Shown piece after piece: positions 48,901 through 50,950 of a stretch of 64,000 nt of DNA. The first letter of the stretch is position 1. Every line of letters begins with the position of its first letter. The stretch is from positions 1,239,181 to 1,303,180 of the forward strand of contig ML660213.1 in the NCBI GenBank assembly GCA_007570785.1, in the 5' to 3' direction. The position numbers and the translations under genes are program-made. This DNA is from Antilocapra americana. Its lineage: Eukaryota > Chordata > Mammalia > Artiodactyla > Antilocapridae. The notes under the pieces are model-generated. The model made no database searches. It was not told the DNA's origin and worked only from the letters and a program-made list of their open reading frames with translations.

Positions 48901-49877
48901 TAACCAAAATAATTACACCTCTAATCTTAAACAGTATATACTTTTAATACAATGACATGTGTGTTTTTAGTTAACCATATTTTTGAAAAATTCCAAAATA
49001 TGAACTAAGGGCCAAATACTGACACTATATTAGTTCCACATTGATTTTAAAGATTTTTTCCCCTAGCTTTTTTCAGCTATTCAGGAGTCGAGTTTCATGT
49101 TGAATATAAGTATGGTATTATTTACAATGTTAATTTTATGCACACACATACAATATATAGAGTGCTTAAGATATGTTTTTATATAGCATGCTTAAGATAC
49201 ATCTTTATATATAAATAATATTCTTTATATATATATTTACATTTTAACTGGTAGCTTAATTAATTAGATGTGCTTCTGAAAATTCCCCCCCAAAAATGTG
49301 ACTTTTGTATTTCAGTCTTCAGCTCCAGCACCATGAAACTATCCACGAAGCAGCTACTTACGGTTCCATTAGGCCTTACAGAGAAAGTCCTTTGTTAGCA
49401 AGAGCAAGGAGGACTGAGAGCTTTCACAGTTATAGGGACTTCCAGACTGCGAACTTGAACAGAAACACAGAAAGAGCTGTCCCTGAAAATGGTAGCTTGG
49501 GTCCCATACAAGCTGAAGTTAAGAGGGCACCAGGGGAATGTAATGTGTCTGAGAGGAAGTCTCCTGGAACAGAAGTTAAAAGCTTGAGAGAATCAGATAG
49601 TGTAGTGGAGGTTCACAGACTAGCTGAAGGTTTTCTGGAATCCAAGAAAAGGTCATCAGAAGATGAAAATGAAAATAAAGTGGAGTCACGGAAGAAAGGA
49701 GGATTTGAAGGAGGAGGATTCCTTGGAAGAAAGAAAGTCCCTCACTTGGCATCTTCACCAAGTACGTCAGATGGAGGAACTGACTCACCTGGTACTGCTT
49801 CCCCGTCTCCTACAAAGACTGCTCCCTCTCCTCGGCACAAAAAAAGTGATTCTTCAGGTCAAGAGTACAGCTTGTGA
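1..49877 (+). CDS. KCTD3: KCTD3 (BTB/WD40-like HCN3 accessory protein), 3' two-thirds of the gene, 12 exons
   Basis: Join of 1-55, 520-610, 17813-18003, 27538-27653, 37181-37268, 37389-37505, 39376-39546, 43284-43439, 44955-45051, 48174-48358, 48436-48574 and 49316-49877. All introns begin GT and end AG, and the phases add up without a break: 1968 nt, 655 residues plus stop. The protein matches KCTD3 as I know it. The BTB tetramerisation domain is upstream of the window; the visible part holds a WD40-like beta-propeller region (motifs such as GSIQMWDL and GKVGVWNAV) followed by a Ser/Lys-rich, probably disordered tail ending QEYSL. Human KCTD3 is 815 residues, so the window opens near residue 161. 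Family knowledge: KCTD3 associates with HCN3 and raises its surface expression. No frameshift or premature stop is seen, so the gene looks intact here. Promoter and start codon are outside the window. Confidence 0.97.
56..519 (+). other. KCTD3 intron, 464 nt, largely a DNA transposon fossil
   Basis: Short intron between the first two visible exons, GTAAGC at the donor and CAACAG at the acceptor. About half of it (roughly 257-488) is an old hAT-like element described separately. An open frame running from 330 into the next exon exists but is not coding upstream of 520: reading through from the first exon meets a stop within ten codons. Confidence 0.8.
257..488 (-). mobile_element. Ancient hAT-type non-autonomous DNA transposon remnant
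   Basis: Contains the diagnostic stretch 'gacaaactttttctggcaag' followed by a gggccag box, a 'ggctctgtgaccctga' block and 'ggctgtgttccaac', in the order of the mammal-wide element whose ends read about CAG(N)GTCGGCAAACTTT. A second copy of the same family in opposite orientation lies at 38285-38425. I do not name the exact family. The strand given is arbitrary. Confidence 0.6.
520..610 (+). CDS. KCTD3: KCTD3 exon (human exon 8 by count)
   Basis: Encodes [20 protein letters not shown] then [10 protein letters not shown], the first blades of the WD40-like region. Acceptor TCAACAG|GG, donor TACAG|GTATTA. Enters in phase 1 and leaves with two bases of an arginine codon completed 17.2 kb downstream. 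Confidence 0.95.
611..1236 (+). other. Start of the 17.2-kb KCTD3 intron, no recognised element
   Basis: AT-rich unique-looking intronic DNA. No exon-like conserved frame, promoter or repeat family recognised. The intron as a whole runs 611-17812 and is mostly LINE/SINE insertions. Confidence 0.5.
1704..1718. repeat. Target-site duplication, left copy
   Basis: Sequence atgtctctgctttta, repeated exactly at 2361-2375. It is normal BovB sequence split by the L1 insertion; removing the L1 and one copy restores a continuous BovB. Confidence 0.92.
1719..2360 (-). mobile_element. L1 3' end with 5' inversion (twin-priming insertion)
   Basis: The 1719-2222 part is an L1 3' end on the minus strand (T-rich start = poly-A tail, then the 3'UTR, reading towards a box whose reverse complement is 'ggctgagtaatattccattg'). 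The 2223-2360 part is L1 sequence in plus orientation (ttgaaagagacacttgtaca, then gccagaacatggaagcaacc) that in a normal L1 lies immediately upstream of the minus-strand part. It is bounded by an exact 15-bp direct repeat at 1704-1718 and 2361-2375. This is the classic product of target-primed reverse transcription with 5' inversion, landing inside the older BovB. Confidence 0.9.
2361..2375. repeat. Target-site duplication, right copy
   Basis: Exact copy of 1704-1718, followed directly by resumed minus-strand BovB sequence (atatgctgtctaggtttgtc). Confidence 0.92.
3985..4305 (-). mobile_element. CHR-type tRNA-Glu-derived SINE, minus strand
   Basis: Ends on the + strand with 'accgagccaccagggaagcc', the reverse complement of the tRNA-derived head of cetartiodactyl CHR SINEs. 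The body carries the family's 'ggcttctcttgtt' and 'agttgtggtgcaggag' blocks, and the low-coordinate side is T/A-rich as expected for the 3' tail. Diverged, several indels. Confidence 0.8.
4380..4961 (-). mobile_element. L1 ORF2/3' region, minus strand, left of a nested BovB
   Basis: Reads as the reverse of L1 near the ORF2 end ('ttggctattgtgaataatac', 'tttccatagtggctgtacca', 'ttccaccagtag'). It is disturbed around 4748-4870 by a second T-rich L1 3'-end-like stretch ('gacaatgttgtgacagtttc'), i.e. another L1 tail embedded here. The element is then interrupted at about 4962 by a plus-strand BovB and resumes at about 6859. Confidence 0.75.
4962..6858 (+). mobile_element. BovB (RTE) LINE, plus strand, 5'-truncated, inserted in L1
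   Basis: About 1.9 kb of BovB from mid-ORF to the 3' end. The reverse transcriptase is recognisable over several broken frames: [20 protein letters not shown] near 5265-5325, [20 protein letters not shown] near 5690-5745, a catalytic YADD box at 6087-6098, and the C-terminal [15 protein letters not shown] near 6438-6482. Stops or frame changes at about 5243, 5651, 5912 and around 6120 kill the ORF. The 3' end is a short (gaact) tandem tail typical of RTE elements, followed by 'gattgac', which resembles 'tattgac' just before the insertion and may be a short target duplication. L1 sequence flanks both sides. Confidence 0.9.
6859..7290 (-). mobile_element. L1, minus strand, resumed after BovB
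   Basis: Continues the L1 from 4961 ('tggatatttgtatatcttct', 'caagtctttggcccattttt', 'gagttctttatatatttg'). Interrupted again at about 7291 by a SINE. Confidence 0.8.
7291..7497 (-). mobile_element. Bov-tA SINE, minus strand
   Basis: Contains the Bov-tA signature in reverse: gtgtctgactttttgtgacc, ccatggactgtagcc, 'ggcaagaatactggagtgg', 'ccttctccaggggagc', then the tRNA-like head ending 'ctctgagccactagg'. About 205 bp, inserted in the L1 that resumes at 7503. Confidence 0.9.
7500..7700 (-). mobile_element. L1, minus strand, last segment of the nested stack
   Basis: 'aatatccagttttccaggca' and 'ttggacttatttctgggctc' continue the L1 interrupted by the SINE. Homology fades near 7700. Confidence 0.7.
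7700..8390 (+). other. Intronic stretch with no recognised element
   Basis: Unique-looking DNA. A 60-codon minus frame at 8027-8209 has no recognisable similarity and no splice context; I do not call it a gene. Confidence 0.4.
8395..8625 (+). mobile_element. MIR SINE, plus strand
   Basis: Shows the MIR order: 'tatgccaggca', then 'tctcatttaattatcacaac', 'aacctgtggcatggat', 'ccctattttactaatgagga', 'aaaccaggttggag'. This is the conserved core of the mammal-wide MIR. Short frames here are chance. Confidence 0.8.
8868..9330 (+). mobile_element. Ancient mammal-wide interspersed repeat, family not named
   Basis: Begins 'gtgtattagtttcttcctgc', then 'gctataacaaattaccat', 'tgttccttctggaggctcca', and ends 'gccattattctgcctatcac'. 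This order is that of a common old mammalian element starting TTAGTTT(C/G)CT..GCTATAACAAA. I am sure it is repeat-derived but not of its class. Confidence 0.6.
9430..9633 (-). mobile_element. Bov-tA SINE, minus strand
   Basis: Signature blocks 'cactcagtcgtgtccgactc', 'ccatggactgtagccta', 'ccttctccaggggatcttcc', 'tgcattgcaggcaga', 'gagccacctgggaagc'. Full length. A large L1 begins immediately to the right. Confidence 0.92.
9645..10666 (-). mobile_element. Long L1, minus strand, segment 1 (3'UTR and ORF2 end)
   Basis: The T-rich start and 'gttgatttacaatgttgtg', 'acagcaaagtgattcagtca', 'ctgtttctgttttgtaatga' are the reverse of the cetartiodactyl L1 3'UTR. The end of ORF2 follows. This is the 3' end of an about 6-kb interrupted L1 that continues to about 15645. 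Only short broken frames remain. Confidence 0.88.
10667..10881 (+). mobile_element. Bov-tA SINE, plus strand, inserted in the long L1
   Basis: tRNA-like head 'ggcttccctggtggctcaga', then 'ggtaaagaatctgcctg', 'aaccactccagtattctt', 'agcctggcgggctacagtca', ending in a (ca)n tail. The L1 continues with 'tcccatttgttggttcttat' directly after. Confidence 0.93.
10882..11030 (-). mobile_element. Long L1, segment 2
   Basis: L1 minus-strand ORF2 sequence ('tcccatttgttgg', 'tttaatcaattttgagttta') between the Bov-tA and a CHR SINE. Confidence 0.8.
11035..11405 (-). mobile_element. CHR-type SINE, minus strand, inserted in the long L1
   Basis: Blocks 'gggtcttcattgctgcac', 'ggcttctcactgtggtgg', 'ttcagtagttgtggcatg', 'gcattggcaggaggattctt' and the reversed head 'taagccaccaaagaagccc'. 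Contains an internal partial repeat of the 'gcacaggctcaacagttggg' unit, so it is longer than usual. Confidence 0.85.
11406..12678 (-). mobile_element. Long L1, segment 3 (ORF2)
   Basis: Minus-strand ORF2 remnants: 'ggttttcccagcaccattta', 'tttgtcatagattaatgacc', 'ctgtactgctccactgatct', 'tttctgaccttagaagaact', 'ttgtggatatcgaagaaacc'. Short minus-strand frames at 12247-12498 are RT-domain pieces. Inactive. Confidence 0.87.
12679..12892 (-). mobile_element. Bov-tA SINE, minus strand, inserted in the long L1
   Basis: Blocks 'tgtgctcagtcacttcagtc', 'gtctgactttgcgaccctgt', 'ggcgagaatactggcgtggg', 'cgaacccaagtctcctgtgt'. The flanks 'tgttttcattggtgat' (before) and 'cttgttcattagtgat' (after) look like a diverged target duplication. 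The right-hand flank was itself later hit by a BovB. Confidence 0.9.
12895..12903. repeat. Target-site duplication of BovB, left copy
   Basis: tcattagtg, exact copy at 14126-14134. The same bases also form part of the older SINE's right-hand target duplication. Confidence 0.7.
12904..14125 (-). mobile_element. BovB LINE, minus strand, inserted in the long L1
   Basis: About 1.2 kb of the BovB 3' half. Reverse frames carry [20 protein letters not shown] near 13255-13315 and RT remnants near 13900-13970. The low-coordinate start (ttcagttcagttcagtcact) is the RTE tandem tail. Flanked by a 9-bp direct repeat tcattagtg at 12895-12903 and 14126-14134, after which L1 resumes. Confidence 0.9.
14126..14134. 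repeat. Target-site duplication of BovB, right copy
   Basis: tcattagtg, followed by L1 sequence 'gtactggtctgtaattttct' that belongs directly after the L1 to the left of the two insertions. Confidence 0.7.
14135..15644 (-). mobile_element. Long L1, segment 4 (upstream ORF2)
   Basis: Minus-strand L1: 'ttaccctctgaag'-like start, 'tctcaaagaatcagctgtta', 'tctgatgacctacctgtcca', 'gttgctcctatgtcgggtgc', 'atctcacttgcagtctgttt'. Homology stops near 15645 where a SINE lies; the 5' part of the L1 is absent. Together segments 1-4 are about 4 kb of L1. Confidence 0.85.
15645..15866 (+). mobile_element. Bov-tA SINE, plus strand
   Basis: 'gggctttcttggtggctcag', 'gataaagaatctgcctgcca', 'aacccactccagaattcctg', 'agcctggcaggctataggcc'. 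Marks the left (5') limit of the long L1. Confidence 0.92.
15932..15972 (-). mobile_element. Short BovB/Bov-tA 3'-end fragment
   Basis: 'atcagttcagtcgctcagtt' then 'gtgtctgactctttgtaacc': about 40 bp of the shared BovB/Bov-tA 3' end, with no head. Truncated insertion. Confidence 0.6.
15973..17812 (+). other. Intronic stretch with no recognised element
   Basis: AT-rich, unique-looking DNA leading up to the next KCTD3 exon. The last 150 bases contain the T/C-rich tract and AG of the acceptor. No repeat or conserved frame seen. Confidence 0.5.
17813..18003 (+). CDS. KCTD3: KCTD3 exon (human exon 9 by count)
   Basis: Encodes [20 protein letters not shown] and on to [20 protein letters not shown], propeller blades with a WD-like LWS end. 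Acceptor CTCAACAG|AATC; donor ATTG|GTGGGA, a non-consensus GTGGGA donor. Joins an AG carried from the previous exon and leaves phase 1. Reading past the donor gives a stop within about 15 codons. Confidence 0.96.
18004..19113 (+). other. Start of a 9.5-kb KCTD3 intron, no recognised element
   Basis: Unique-looking sequence. Short minus frames at 18120-18347 and 18568-18759 have no recognisable domains. Confidence 0.45.
19114..19233. repeat. Perfect 60-bp tandem duplication
   Basis: The unit starts 'tggggggaagtctacc' and ends 'agtcattctgccc'. Copies at 19114-19173 and 19174-19233 are identical at every base. The six-G run at each unit start is a likely slippage or misalignment point. Confidence 0.97.
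19234..21235 (+). other. Intronic stretch with no confident element
   Basis: Mostly unique. The segment near 20715-20792 weakly resembles the end of an old MER5-like element, but not enough to call. Poly-pyrimidine runs near 20800-20850. Confidence 0.4.
21240..21640 (+). mobile_element. Old LINE fragment, L2-like, plus strand
   Basis: 'aaaatgttggcatgccccag' followed by 'ggcttagttcttcattcctc' matches, in order, a widespread old mammalian LINE region (GTTGGAGTGCCCCAGGGCTCAGT). Much diverged. Its downstream part looks like the sequence at 40690-41230. Confidence 0.45.
21645..22055 (-). mobile_element. Ancient LTR-like mammalian repeat containing a BovB-like patch
   Basis: Order of blocks 'tgctagaaggacccagaaga', 'gaaaccaggtacaagctttc', 'agggaagctcattagagact', 'ctctgcctagcctgtaccaa', 'attgtttatatagccgttta' is that of an old mammal-wide repeat, probably an endogenous-retrovirus-type LTR, family not named. 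About 60 bases at 21747-21808 instead match BovB internal sequence. No retroviral gene is visible. Confidence 0.45.
22056..22720 (-). mobile_element. Old L1 fragment, minus strand
   Basis: Reverse of L1 3'-region text: 'catttgagtg'-like start, 'ctgagtagtattccattgaa', 'tgatagacatttggtttact', 'ccacaccctttccaac', 'agccattctagtggatatac'. Diverged, no frame. Confidence 0.7.
22728..22835 (-). mobile_element. MER20 (hAT-Charlie) fragment
   Basis: 'gtgtgcaaccagggatggtg' then 'cgtgggaatgtctggagaca' and 'tttttggttgacaccattga' follow the MER20 order (GGTTCTCAACC..AATGTCTGGAGACATTTTTGGTTGTCAC). About half of the ~220-bp element. Confidence 0.7.
22900..23500 (-). mobile_element. Possible very old L1 5' segment
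   Basis: 'gcctttt'-rich stretch with 'gagttacattttcctgcctt', 'ttcgcatgtcgagg' and 'caacaggcagttaagttacc', blocks I associate with old L1M elements. Weak. Confidence 0.35.
23501..26035 (+). other. Intronic stretch, mostly no confident element
   Basis: Contains a small imperfect duplication at 25403-25445 ('ttctataatgagactta' twice, 29-bp period), a weak MIR-like patch at about 25550-25660, and a weak L2-like patch at about 25740-25960. Otherwise unique-looking. Confidence 0.35.
26030..26118 (-). mobile_element. L1 3'UTR, minus strand, left part
   Basis: 'tagttggtttacagtattgt' and 'gttgtacagcagagtaattc' are the reverse of the cetartiodactyl L1 3'UTR. Split from 26401-26530 by a CHR SINE. Confidence 0.75.
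26119..26400 (-). mobile_element. CHR-type SINE, minus strand
   Basis: 'ggctgtgctgggtctttctt', 'ggcttctcttgttgcagagc', 'tagttgctccacggcatgtg', 'gcactggcaggtggattctt', then the degraded head 'ccagtgtggcagtcc'. Inserted in an L1 3'UTR. Confidence 0.88.
26401..26535 (-). mobile_element. L1 3'UTR, minus strand, right part
   Basis: 'gattttccattatagattac' and 'atagttccttgtgctataca' continue the L1 interrupted by the SINE. Confidence 0.75.
26869..27300 (+). mobile_element. BovB LINE 3' end, plus strand
   Basis: Plus frame 26877-27074 reads [20 protein letters not shown], then [20 protein letters not shown]: the BovB ORF C-terminus. Then the 3' region 'gatgaggtgggtggatggca' and 'gttggacacgactgagccac'. 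5'-truncated to about 430 bp. Confidence 0.92.
27538..27653 (+). CDS. KCTD3: KCTD3 exon (human exon 10 by count)
   Basis: Encodes [20 protein letters not shown] then [18 protein letters not shown]. The GKVGVWNAV string is a clear WD-type strand. Acceptor ATTTAAG|GAG, donor CAG|GTTAGT. Leaves in phase 0. Confidence 0.96.
27654..29695 (+). other. 9.5-kb KCTD3 intron, left part; possible ancient LINE on the minus strand
   Basis: 27654-27950 has no recognised element. From about 27960 to 29300 the purine-rich sequence ('gatttgatcagatctgtggt', 'gagattcctgtgggtatcgg', 'aatcctggggaacttcagct') looks like the reverse of the old LINE text seen at 40690-41230, but very diverged. Minus frames at 28275-28858 are pyrimidine-rich shadows of it. 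Confidence 0.3.
29702..29934 (+). mobile_element. BovB LINE 3' end, plus strand
   Basis: 'cttggccacctgatgcaaaa', 'ggaaaagaccctgatgctgg', 'aggatgagatggttggatga', ending 'gttgcaaagagtcagacact'. Only the last ~230 bp of BovB. Confidence 0.9.
30070..30425 (+). repeat. Left arm of an inverted duplicated block carrying Bov-tA
   Basis: A ~340-bp block, containing the Bov-tA at about 30116-30310 and non-SINE flanks on both sides ('gatttagcgttgttaatgta' left, 'gtggtggtcagtacagaaca' right), recurs as the reverse complement at 32300-32635. The arms look about 90% alike by eye; the left arm has an extra ~28 bp near 30329-30357. Confidence 0.85.
30116..30312 (+). mobile_element. Bov-tA SINE, plus strand
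   Basis: 'gtaaagaatctgcctgcagt', 'caacccacttcagtattctt', 'agcctggtgggccacagacc', 'tgacacgacttagcacacac'. Shares private variants (ggaggaggaaac, ggacaaaggagcc, accacagagtcacagagcc) with the inverted copy at 32388-32590. Confidence 0.92.
30986..31300 (-). mobile_element. Possible retroposed sequence with poly-A tail, minus strand
   Basis: A run of about 20 T on the plus strand is followed by ~290 bases with balanced composition and overlapping minus frames of 60-71 codons that run out into the T tract. This looks like a reverse-transcribed RNA inserted in minus orientation, but no parent gene is recognised and no target duplication is clear. Could equally be an unfamiliar SINE. Confidence 0.3.
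31313..31545 (+). mobile_element. Bov-tA SINE, plus strand, with (ca)n tail
   Basis: 'cccgggtggctcagacagta', 'aagaatctgcctgccagtgc', 'aacccactccagtattcttg', 'gacaggctacagtcca'-like body and a (ca)n tail to about 31545. Near full length. Confidence 0.93.
31915..32235 (-). other. Unassigned 106-codon open frame
   Basis: Minus frame starting [20 protein letters not shown] and ending GYDSDGDFG. Ser/Thr/Pro-rich, no domain, no poly-A and no splice context; it lies in a KCTD3 intron. I do not recognise it. It could be a fragment of a retrocopy or chance. Reported because it is one of the longer frames not explained by LINE or SINE sequence. Confidence 0.2.
32300..32635 (-). repeat. Right arm of the inverted duplicated block carrying Bov-tA
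   Basis: Reverse complement of 30070-30425. Outside the SINE the shared text includes 'caggtgtcaggtctcctc' and 'gatttagcattgttaatgta' when read on the minus strand. About 1.9 kb separates the arms. Confidence 0.85.
32388..32590 (-). mobile_element. Bov-tA SINE, minus strand
   Basis: 'gtgtgctcagtcgtgtcagg', 'ggcaagaatactggagtggg', 'ctcctgcactgcagacagat', 'tgctgagccatcagg'. Same subfamily variants as the copy at 30116-30312. Confidence 0.92.
32640..33430 (+). other. Intronic stretch; small perfect hairpin at 33017-33044
   Basis: No repeat family recognised. Contains a perfect 12-bp stem with a 4-nt loop (aaagcacaaaga / taag / tctttgtgcttt). Some of the adenine-rich sequence may be old L1. Confidence 0.4.
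33434..33626 (+). mobile_element. Old DNA transposon (hAT-like) with terminal inverted repeats
   Basis: Left end 'caggggtcccagtccgggct', right end 'ggttggggactgctg'. The ends are inverted relatives (CAGgGGTCCC against CAGcAGTCCC). Internal 'ggaagaattgtcttccacaa' and 'ctggtccctgatgcc' follow the mammal-wide element order. Exact family not named. Confidence 0.65.
33640..33935 (+). mobile_element. Old L1/HAL1-like fragment, left part
   Basis: A-rich plus-strand sequence of L1 ORF1-like character, separated by a SINE from the better match at 34195-34500. Weak. Confidence 0.3.
33937..33977. repeat. Compound microsatellite (tg)n(ag)n
   Basis: About 9 TG units running into about 11 AG units, at the 3' tail of the adjacent minus-strand Bov-tA. 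Likely length-polymorphic. Confidence 0.95.
33978..34182 (-). mobile_element. Bov-tA SINE, minus strand
   Basis: 'gaatcgctcagttgtgtcca', 'actctttgcaacccc', 'ggcaagaatactgtagtcgg', 'gcgattctttactgtctgag', 'ccatcagggaagc'. Full length. Confidence 0.93.
34195..34510 (+). mobile_element. Old L1/HAL1 ORF1-like fragment, plus strand
   Basis: 'agtagaagccagaagatagt', 'ttcaacctagaactttacat', 'tcagcaaaactgtcattcaa', 'catgaaggagagatgttttc' follow the order of the end of HAL1/L1 ORF1 (GGAAGCCAGAAGACAGT..CAACCTAGAATTCTATACCCAGC). Degenerate. Confidence 0.55.
34955..35545 (-). mobile_element. BovB LINE 3' portion, minus strand
   Basis: 'gcgttcagtcgccaagtcat', 'ccaaccgtctcatcttcttt', 'aggtggccaaagtattggag', 'gcgctcagctttctttattg'. 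The reverse frame would read the ORF C-terminus. About 590 bp; CpG-richer and so perhaps less decayed than the other copies. Confidence 0.92.
36070..36435 (+). mobile_element. Possible L2 3' fragment, plus strand
   Basis: 'cttctccctggactggagtt'..'gtgcctgtcacattataact'..'ggataatatctagtacataa' resembles the L2 3'UTR order. Weak. Confidence 0.4.
36436..37180 (+). other. Intronic stretch with a T12-C-A12 palindrome
   Basis: No repeat family seen. 36964-36988 is twelve T, one C, twelve A. A short (tg)n lies near 37035-37050. Ends in the acceptor CTACATCAG of the next exon. Confidence 0.5.
37181..37268 (+). CDS. KCTD3: KCTD3 exon (human exon 11 by count)
   Basis: Encodes [20 protein letters not shown] then [10 protein letters not shown] propeller blade. 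Acceptor ACATCAG|GTT, strong donor ATAG|GTAAGT. Only 120 nt to the next exon. Confidence 0.96.
37389..37505 (+). CDS. KCTD3: KCTD3 exon (human exon 12 by count)
   Basis: Encodes [20 protein letters not shown] then [19 protein letters not shown]. The aspartate codon is split over the preceding 120-nt intron. Acceptor TTTTTAG|AT, donor ACAA|GTTAGT. Confidence 0.96.
37506..39375 (+). other. KCTD3 intron, 1.87 kb
   Basis: Mostly unique. Contains an hAT-like remnant (38285-38425) and a weak MIR-like patch at about 39010-39065. Minus frame 39012-39311 has no support as a gene. Confidence 0.45.
38285..38425 (+). mobile_element. Ancient hAT-type DNA transposon remnant
   Basis: 'gaaagtttgctgacccctgc' at the right end is the reverse of the GGTC(A/G)GCAAACTTT end of the family also found at 257-488. 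Diverged and shortened. Confidence 0.55.
39376..39546 (+). CDS. KCTD3: KCTD3 exon (human exon 13 by count)
   Basis: Encodes [20 protein letters not shown] then [20 protein letters not shown] and on to SEKHLVS. CpG-rich for this AT-rich locus. Acceptor TTTGTAG|GT, donor ATCAG|GTGAAG. Confidence 0.96.
40054..40243 (+). mobile_element. Bov-tA SINE, plus strand
   Basis: 'cttcatggtgcctcagttga', 'taaagagtctgcctgcaatg', 'cactccagtattctggcctg', 'agacacgattgagcaac'. Lies in the 3.7-kb intron. Confidence 0.92.
40690..41815 (+). mobile_element. L2 LINE 3' region, plus strand
   Basis: The right half follows the L2 3'UTR closely in order: 'gatggcttcctgttgcatgt', 'tcccatttcagactcctcct', 'ttgctttcttatttctctct', 'accctgtcctcagcacttag', 'gtgaataaatgaatgaaac'. 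The left half ('gccagtgacttccagacttt', 'gcagagtttcagacttgtat', 'taagaggcatctctcattc') is the upstream part of an old LINE of the same kind. Short minus frames here are shadows. Confidence 0.6.
41816..43283 (+). other. Intronic stretch with no recognised element
   Basis: Very AT-rich unique-looking DNA. Ends in a (tg)(ct)-rich polypyrimidine tract and TAG acceptor. Confidence 0.5.
43284..43439 (+). CDS. KCTD3: KCTD3 exon (human exon 14 by count)
   Basis: Encodes [20 protein letters not shown] and on to [28 protein letters not shown] is a classic WD-repeat end. Acceptor CTTCTAG|TT, donor ATAG|GTGGGC. Confidence 0.97.
43440..44954 (+). other. KCTD3 intron, 1.5 kb
   Basis: Unique-looking except a short old L1 3'UTR piece at about 44793-44875 ('ccaactttattgagatacaa', minus strand). 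No other feature. Confidence 0.5.
44955..45051 (+). CDS. KCTD3: KCTD3 exon (human exon 15 by count)
   Basis: Encodes [20 protein letters not shown] then [11 protein letters not shown]. Acceptor GATCAAG|GA, donor AAAAG|GTAACA. Leaves an AG to be completed in the next exon. Confidence 0.96.
45420..45530 (+). mobile_element. Bov-tA SINE 3' half, plus strand
   Basis: 'aatggcaacccactccagta', 'gacagaggagcctggtggac', 'agacaccactgagcgatta'. The tRNA-like head is missing. Confidence 0.85.
46243..46523 (+). mobile_element. Bov-A2 SINE (dimer), plus strand, with target duplication
   Basis: Two tandem Bov-A units, each with '(c/a)ccactccagt(a/g)' and 'gcctggtgggct', joined by a linker near 46368-46392 and ending in a (gca)n tail. 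Flanked by the exact 12-bp direct repeat atttaggtattc at 46231-46242 and 46524-46535, which is L1 sequence. Looks young. Confidence 0.95.
47095..47315 (+). mobile_element. Old L1 ORF2 fragment, plus strand
   Basis: 'atgatcatcttgataaacac' then 'agaaaaaacatttgacagtt' matches the L1 RT region (GATAAA..GCAGAAAAAGCATTTGAC). Degenerate. Confidence 0.45.
47320..48173 (+). other. Intronic stretch with no recognised element
   Basis: Unique-looking, AT-rich. Ends in the acceptor TGTTTTGCAG of the next KCTD3 exon. Confidence 0.45.
48174..48358 (+). CDS. KCTD3: KCTD3 exon (human exon 16 by count)
   Basis: Encodes [20 protein letters not shown] then [20 protein letters not shown] and [20 protein letters not shown]. 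It carries the clearest WD repeat in the gene (GH..GSIQMWD). Acceptor TTTGCAG|AATC, donor AAGG|GTAGGT. A frame open from 48163 runs on through the next intron to a stop at 48490-48492, but homology supports splicing at 48358. Confidence 0.97.
48359..48435 (+). other. KCTD3 77-nt intron
   Basis: GTAGGT donor, short pyrimidine tract and CCTAAG acceptor. 77 is not a multiple of three, so retention shifts the frame. A second NAG (ATGCAG, ending 48441) lies 6 nt downstream and could serve as a tandem acceptor removing two residues (DA). Confidence 0.9.
48436..48574 (+). CDS. KCTD3: KCTD3 exon (human exon 17 by count)
   Basis: Encodes (D)[20 protein letters not shown] then [34 protein letters not shown] is predicted helical, at the start of the C-terminal tail. 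Donor TCTAG|GTAGGT. Confidence 0.96.
48575..49315 (+). other. KCTD3 last intron, 741 nt
   Basis: AT-rich, with a (ta)-rich stretch near 49150-49240 and a C8 run near 49284. Acceptor GTATTTCAG. No element recognised. Confidence 0.6.
49316..49877 (+). CDS. KCTD3: KCTD3 last coding exon (human exon 18)
   Basis: Encodes the C-terminal tail, from [20 protein letters not shown] to the end SSGQEYSL and a TGA at 49875-49877. Rich in Ser, Lys and Glu, with [14 protein letters not shown], an acidic/basic stretch [14 protein letters not shown] and a run of Ser-Pro/Thr-Pro sites ([17 protein letters not shown]): likely disordered and phosphorylated. No repeat interrupts it. The last three residues Y-S-L could fit a class II PDZ ligand, which is only inference. 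Confidence 0.98.
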
Positions 49878-50950
49878 CAACTCAGCAAAGTGAGTAGTAG
49901 TTTCGTTATTCAGAAGAGAGTTAAACTCTACTGGATATCAATTAGCTTTTGCACCAAAACTTTAGAAATTAAGATTGGACTTCATTTAGTATCTTTTTGA
50001 CAGACTTACCTGGGTTAAAGAGATAAAATAACCATATCTCATCTGATCTTTTGGAAAATTTTTTTAGTTTTACAGGCACCTTTAATAGATCATTTGTAAA
50101 GGAGGAGTCCATTTCCATGCTTATCTACTCTGGATTTTGGAAGTATAGTATTAATACCATGTCTCAATAAGATGGTGCCCATTATAGATGACCATCCCGT
50201 AGAGTGTGAGAATCAACAGACTGCATTCCGTATGCCGATTTTGCCTGAGCTTTGTCTTGCAATGTTATGTTAAACGAATTCCATAATTCTCTTTGGGACT
50301 TAATTTCCCAACCCTTACTGTGACTGCAGAGTGGTTTACCAGGTATTTAATGAGGTGCTATGTTTGTGAAAAAAAAATACGTAATTCAAAAACACTATTG
50401 AATACCAGATTGCTCTGTGTAGTACTAAGTCCTTTAGGATCATTTTAATTGTGGTCATTTTCTGATTCTCATTGTTGGAGTTCTTAATTCTTAGCAGGCA
50501 TCACCAATATTAAATGTCACAAGTCCATTTAAACTTTCTTTAAAGTTGGAGCAACTGTTTGAACAGATGAAATAAAGACAGTTTTGAGGGCCCAGAAAGG
50601 AAAACTACCAGTTACTAGTTTGCCTTGTTTGAGGAGCCACCGTATTTTTTTCTTGTGTTAATAATGAAGATAGATATATAATTAAATTAGAATGTGGCCA
50701 TTTTGTTAAACTTAAGAGACTGCACTTCTGAATTTTTGGTTAAAGGTTTTGGCTGCTATAGAAATTTTATTTTAAATATAAGAACAGAAAAATCTTTTGT
50801 ACTTTGATTTAATTGGAATGATTTCCAAATTTCTGCAAGTAATGTAATTGTAAATTTAAAGCATTAAGCATTTATTGATGAATAATGTGTATATTCCCAT
50901 TCTGAGAAATATAAGTGGGTCAAGTCAAAATAAATTCTTTAAAGTTTATT
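49878..50950 (+). other. KCTD3: KCTD3 3'UTR
   Basis: AT-rich, repeat-free stretch after the stop. Candidate poly-A signals AATAAA at 50571-50576 and 50929-50934; the second is followed by a T/G-rich stretch, and I favour it as the main end near 50950. Confidence 0.75.
50929..50934 (+). terminator. KCTD3: Likely KCTD3 polyadenylation signal
   Basis: AATAAA, 1052 nt after the stop codon, followed by 'ttctttaaagtttattatat' and then T/G-rich DNA. A further AATAAA at 51005-51010 is an alternative. Confidence 0.6.
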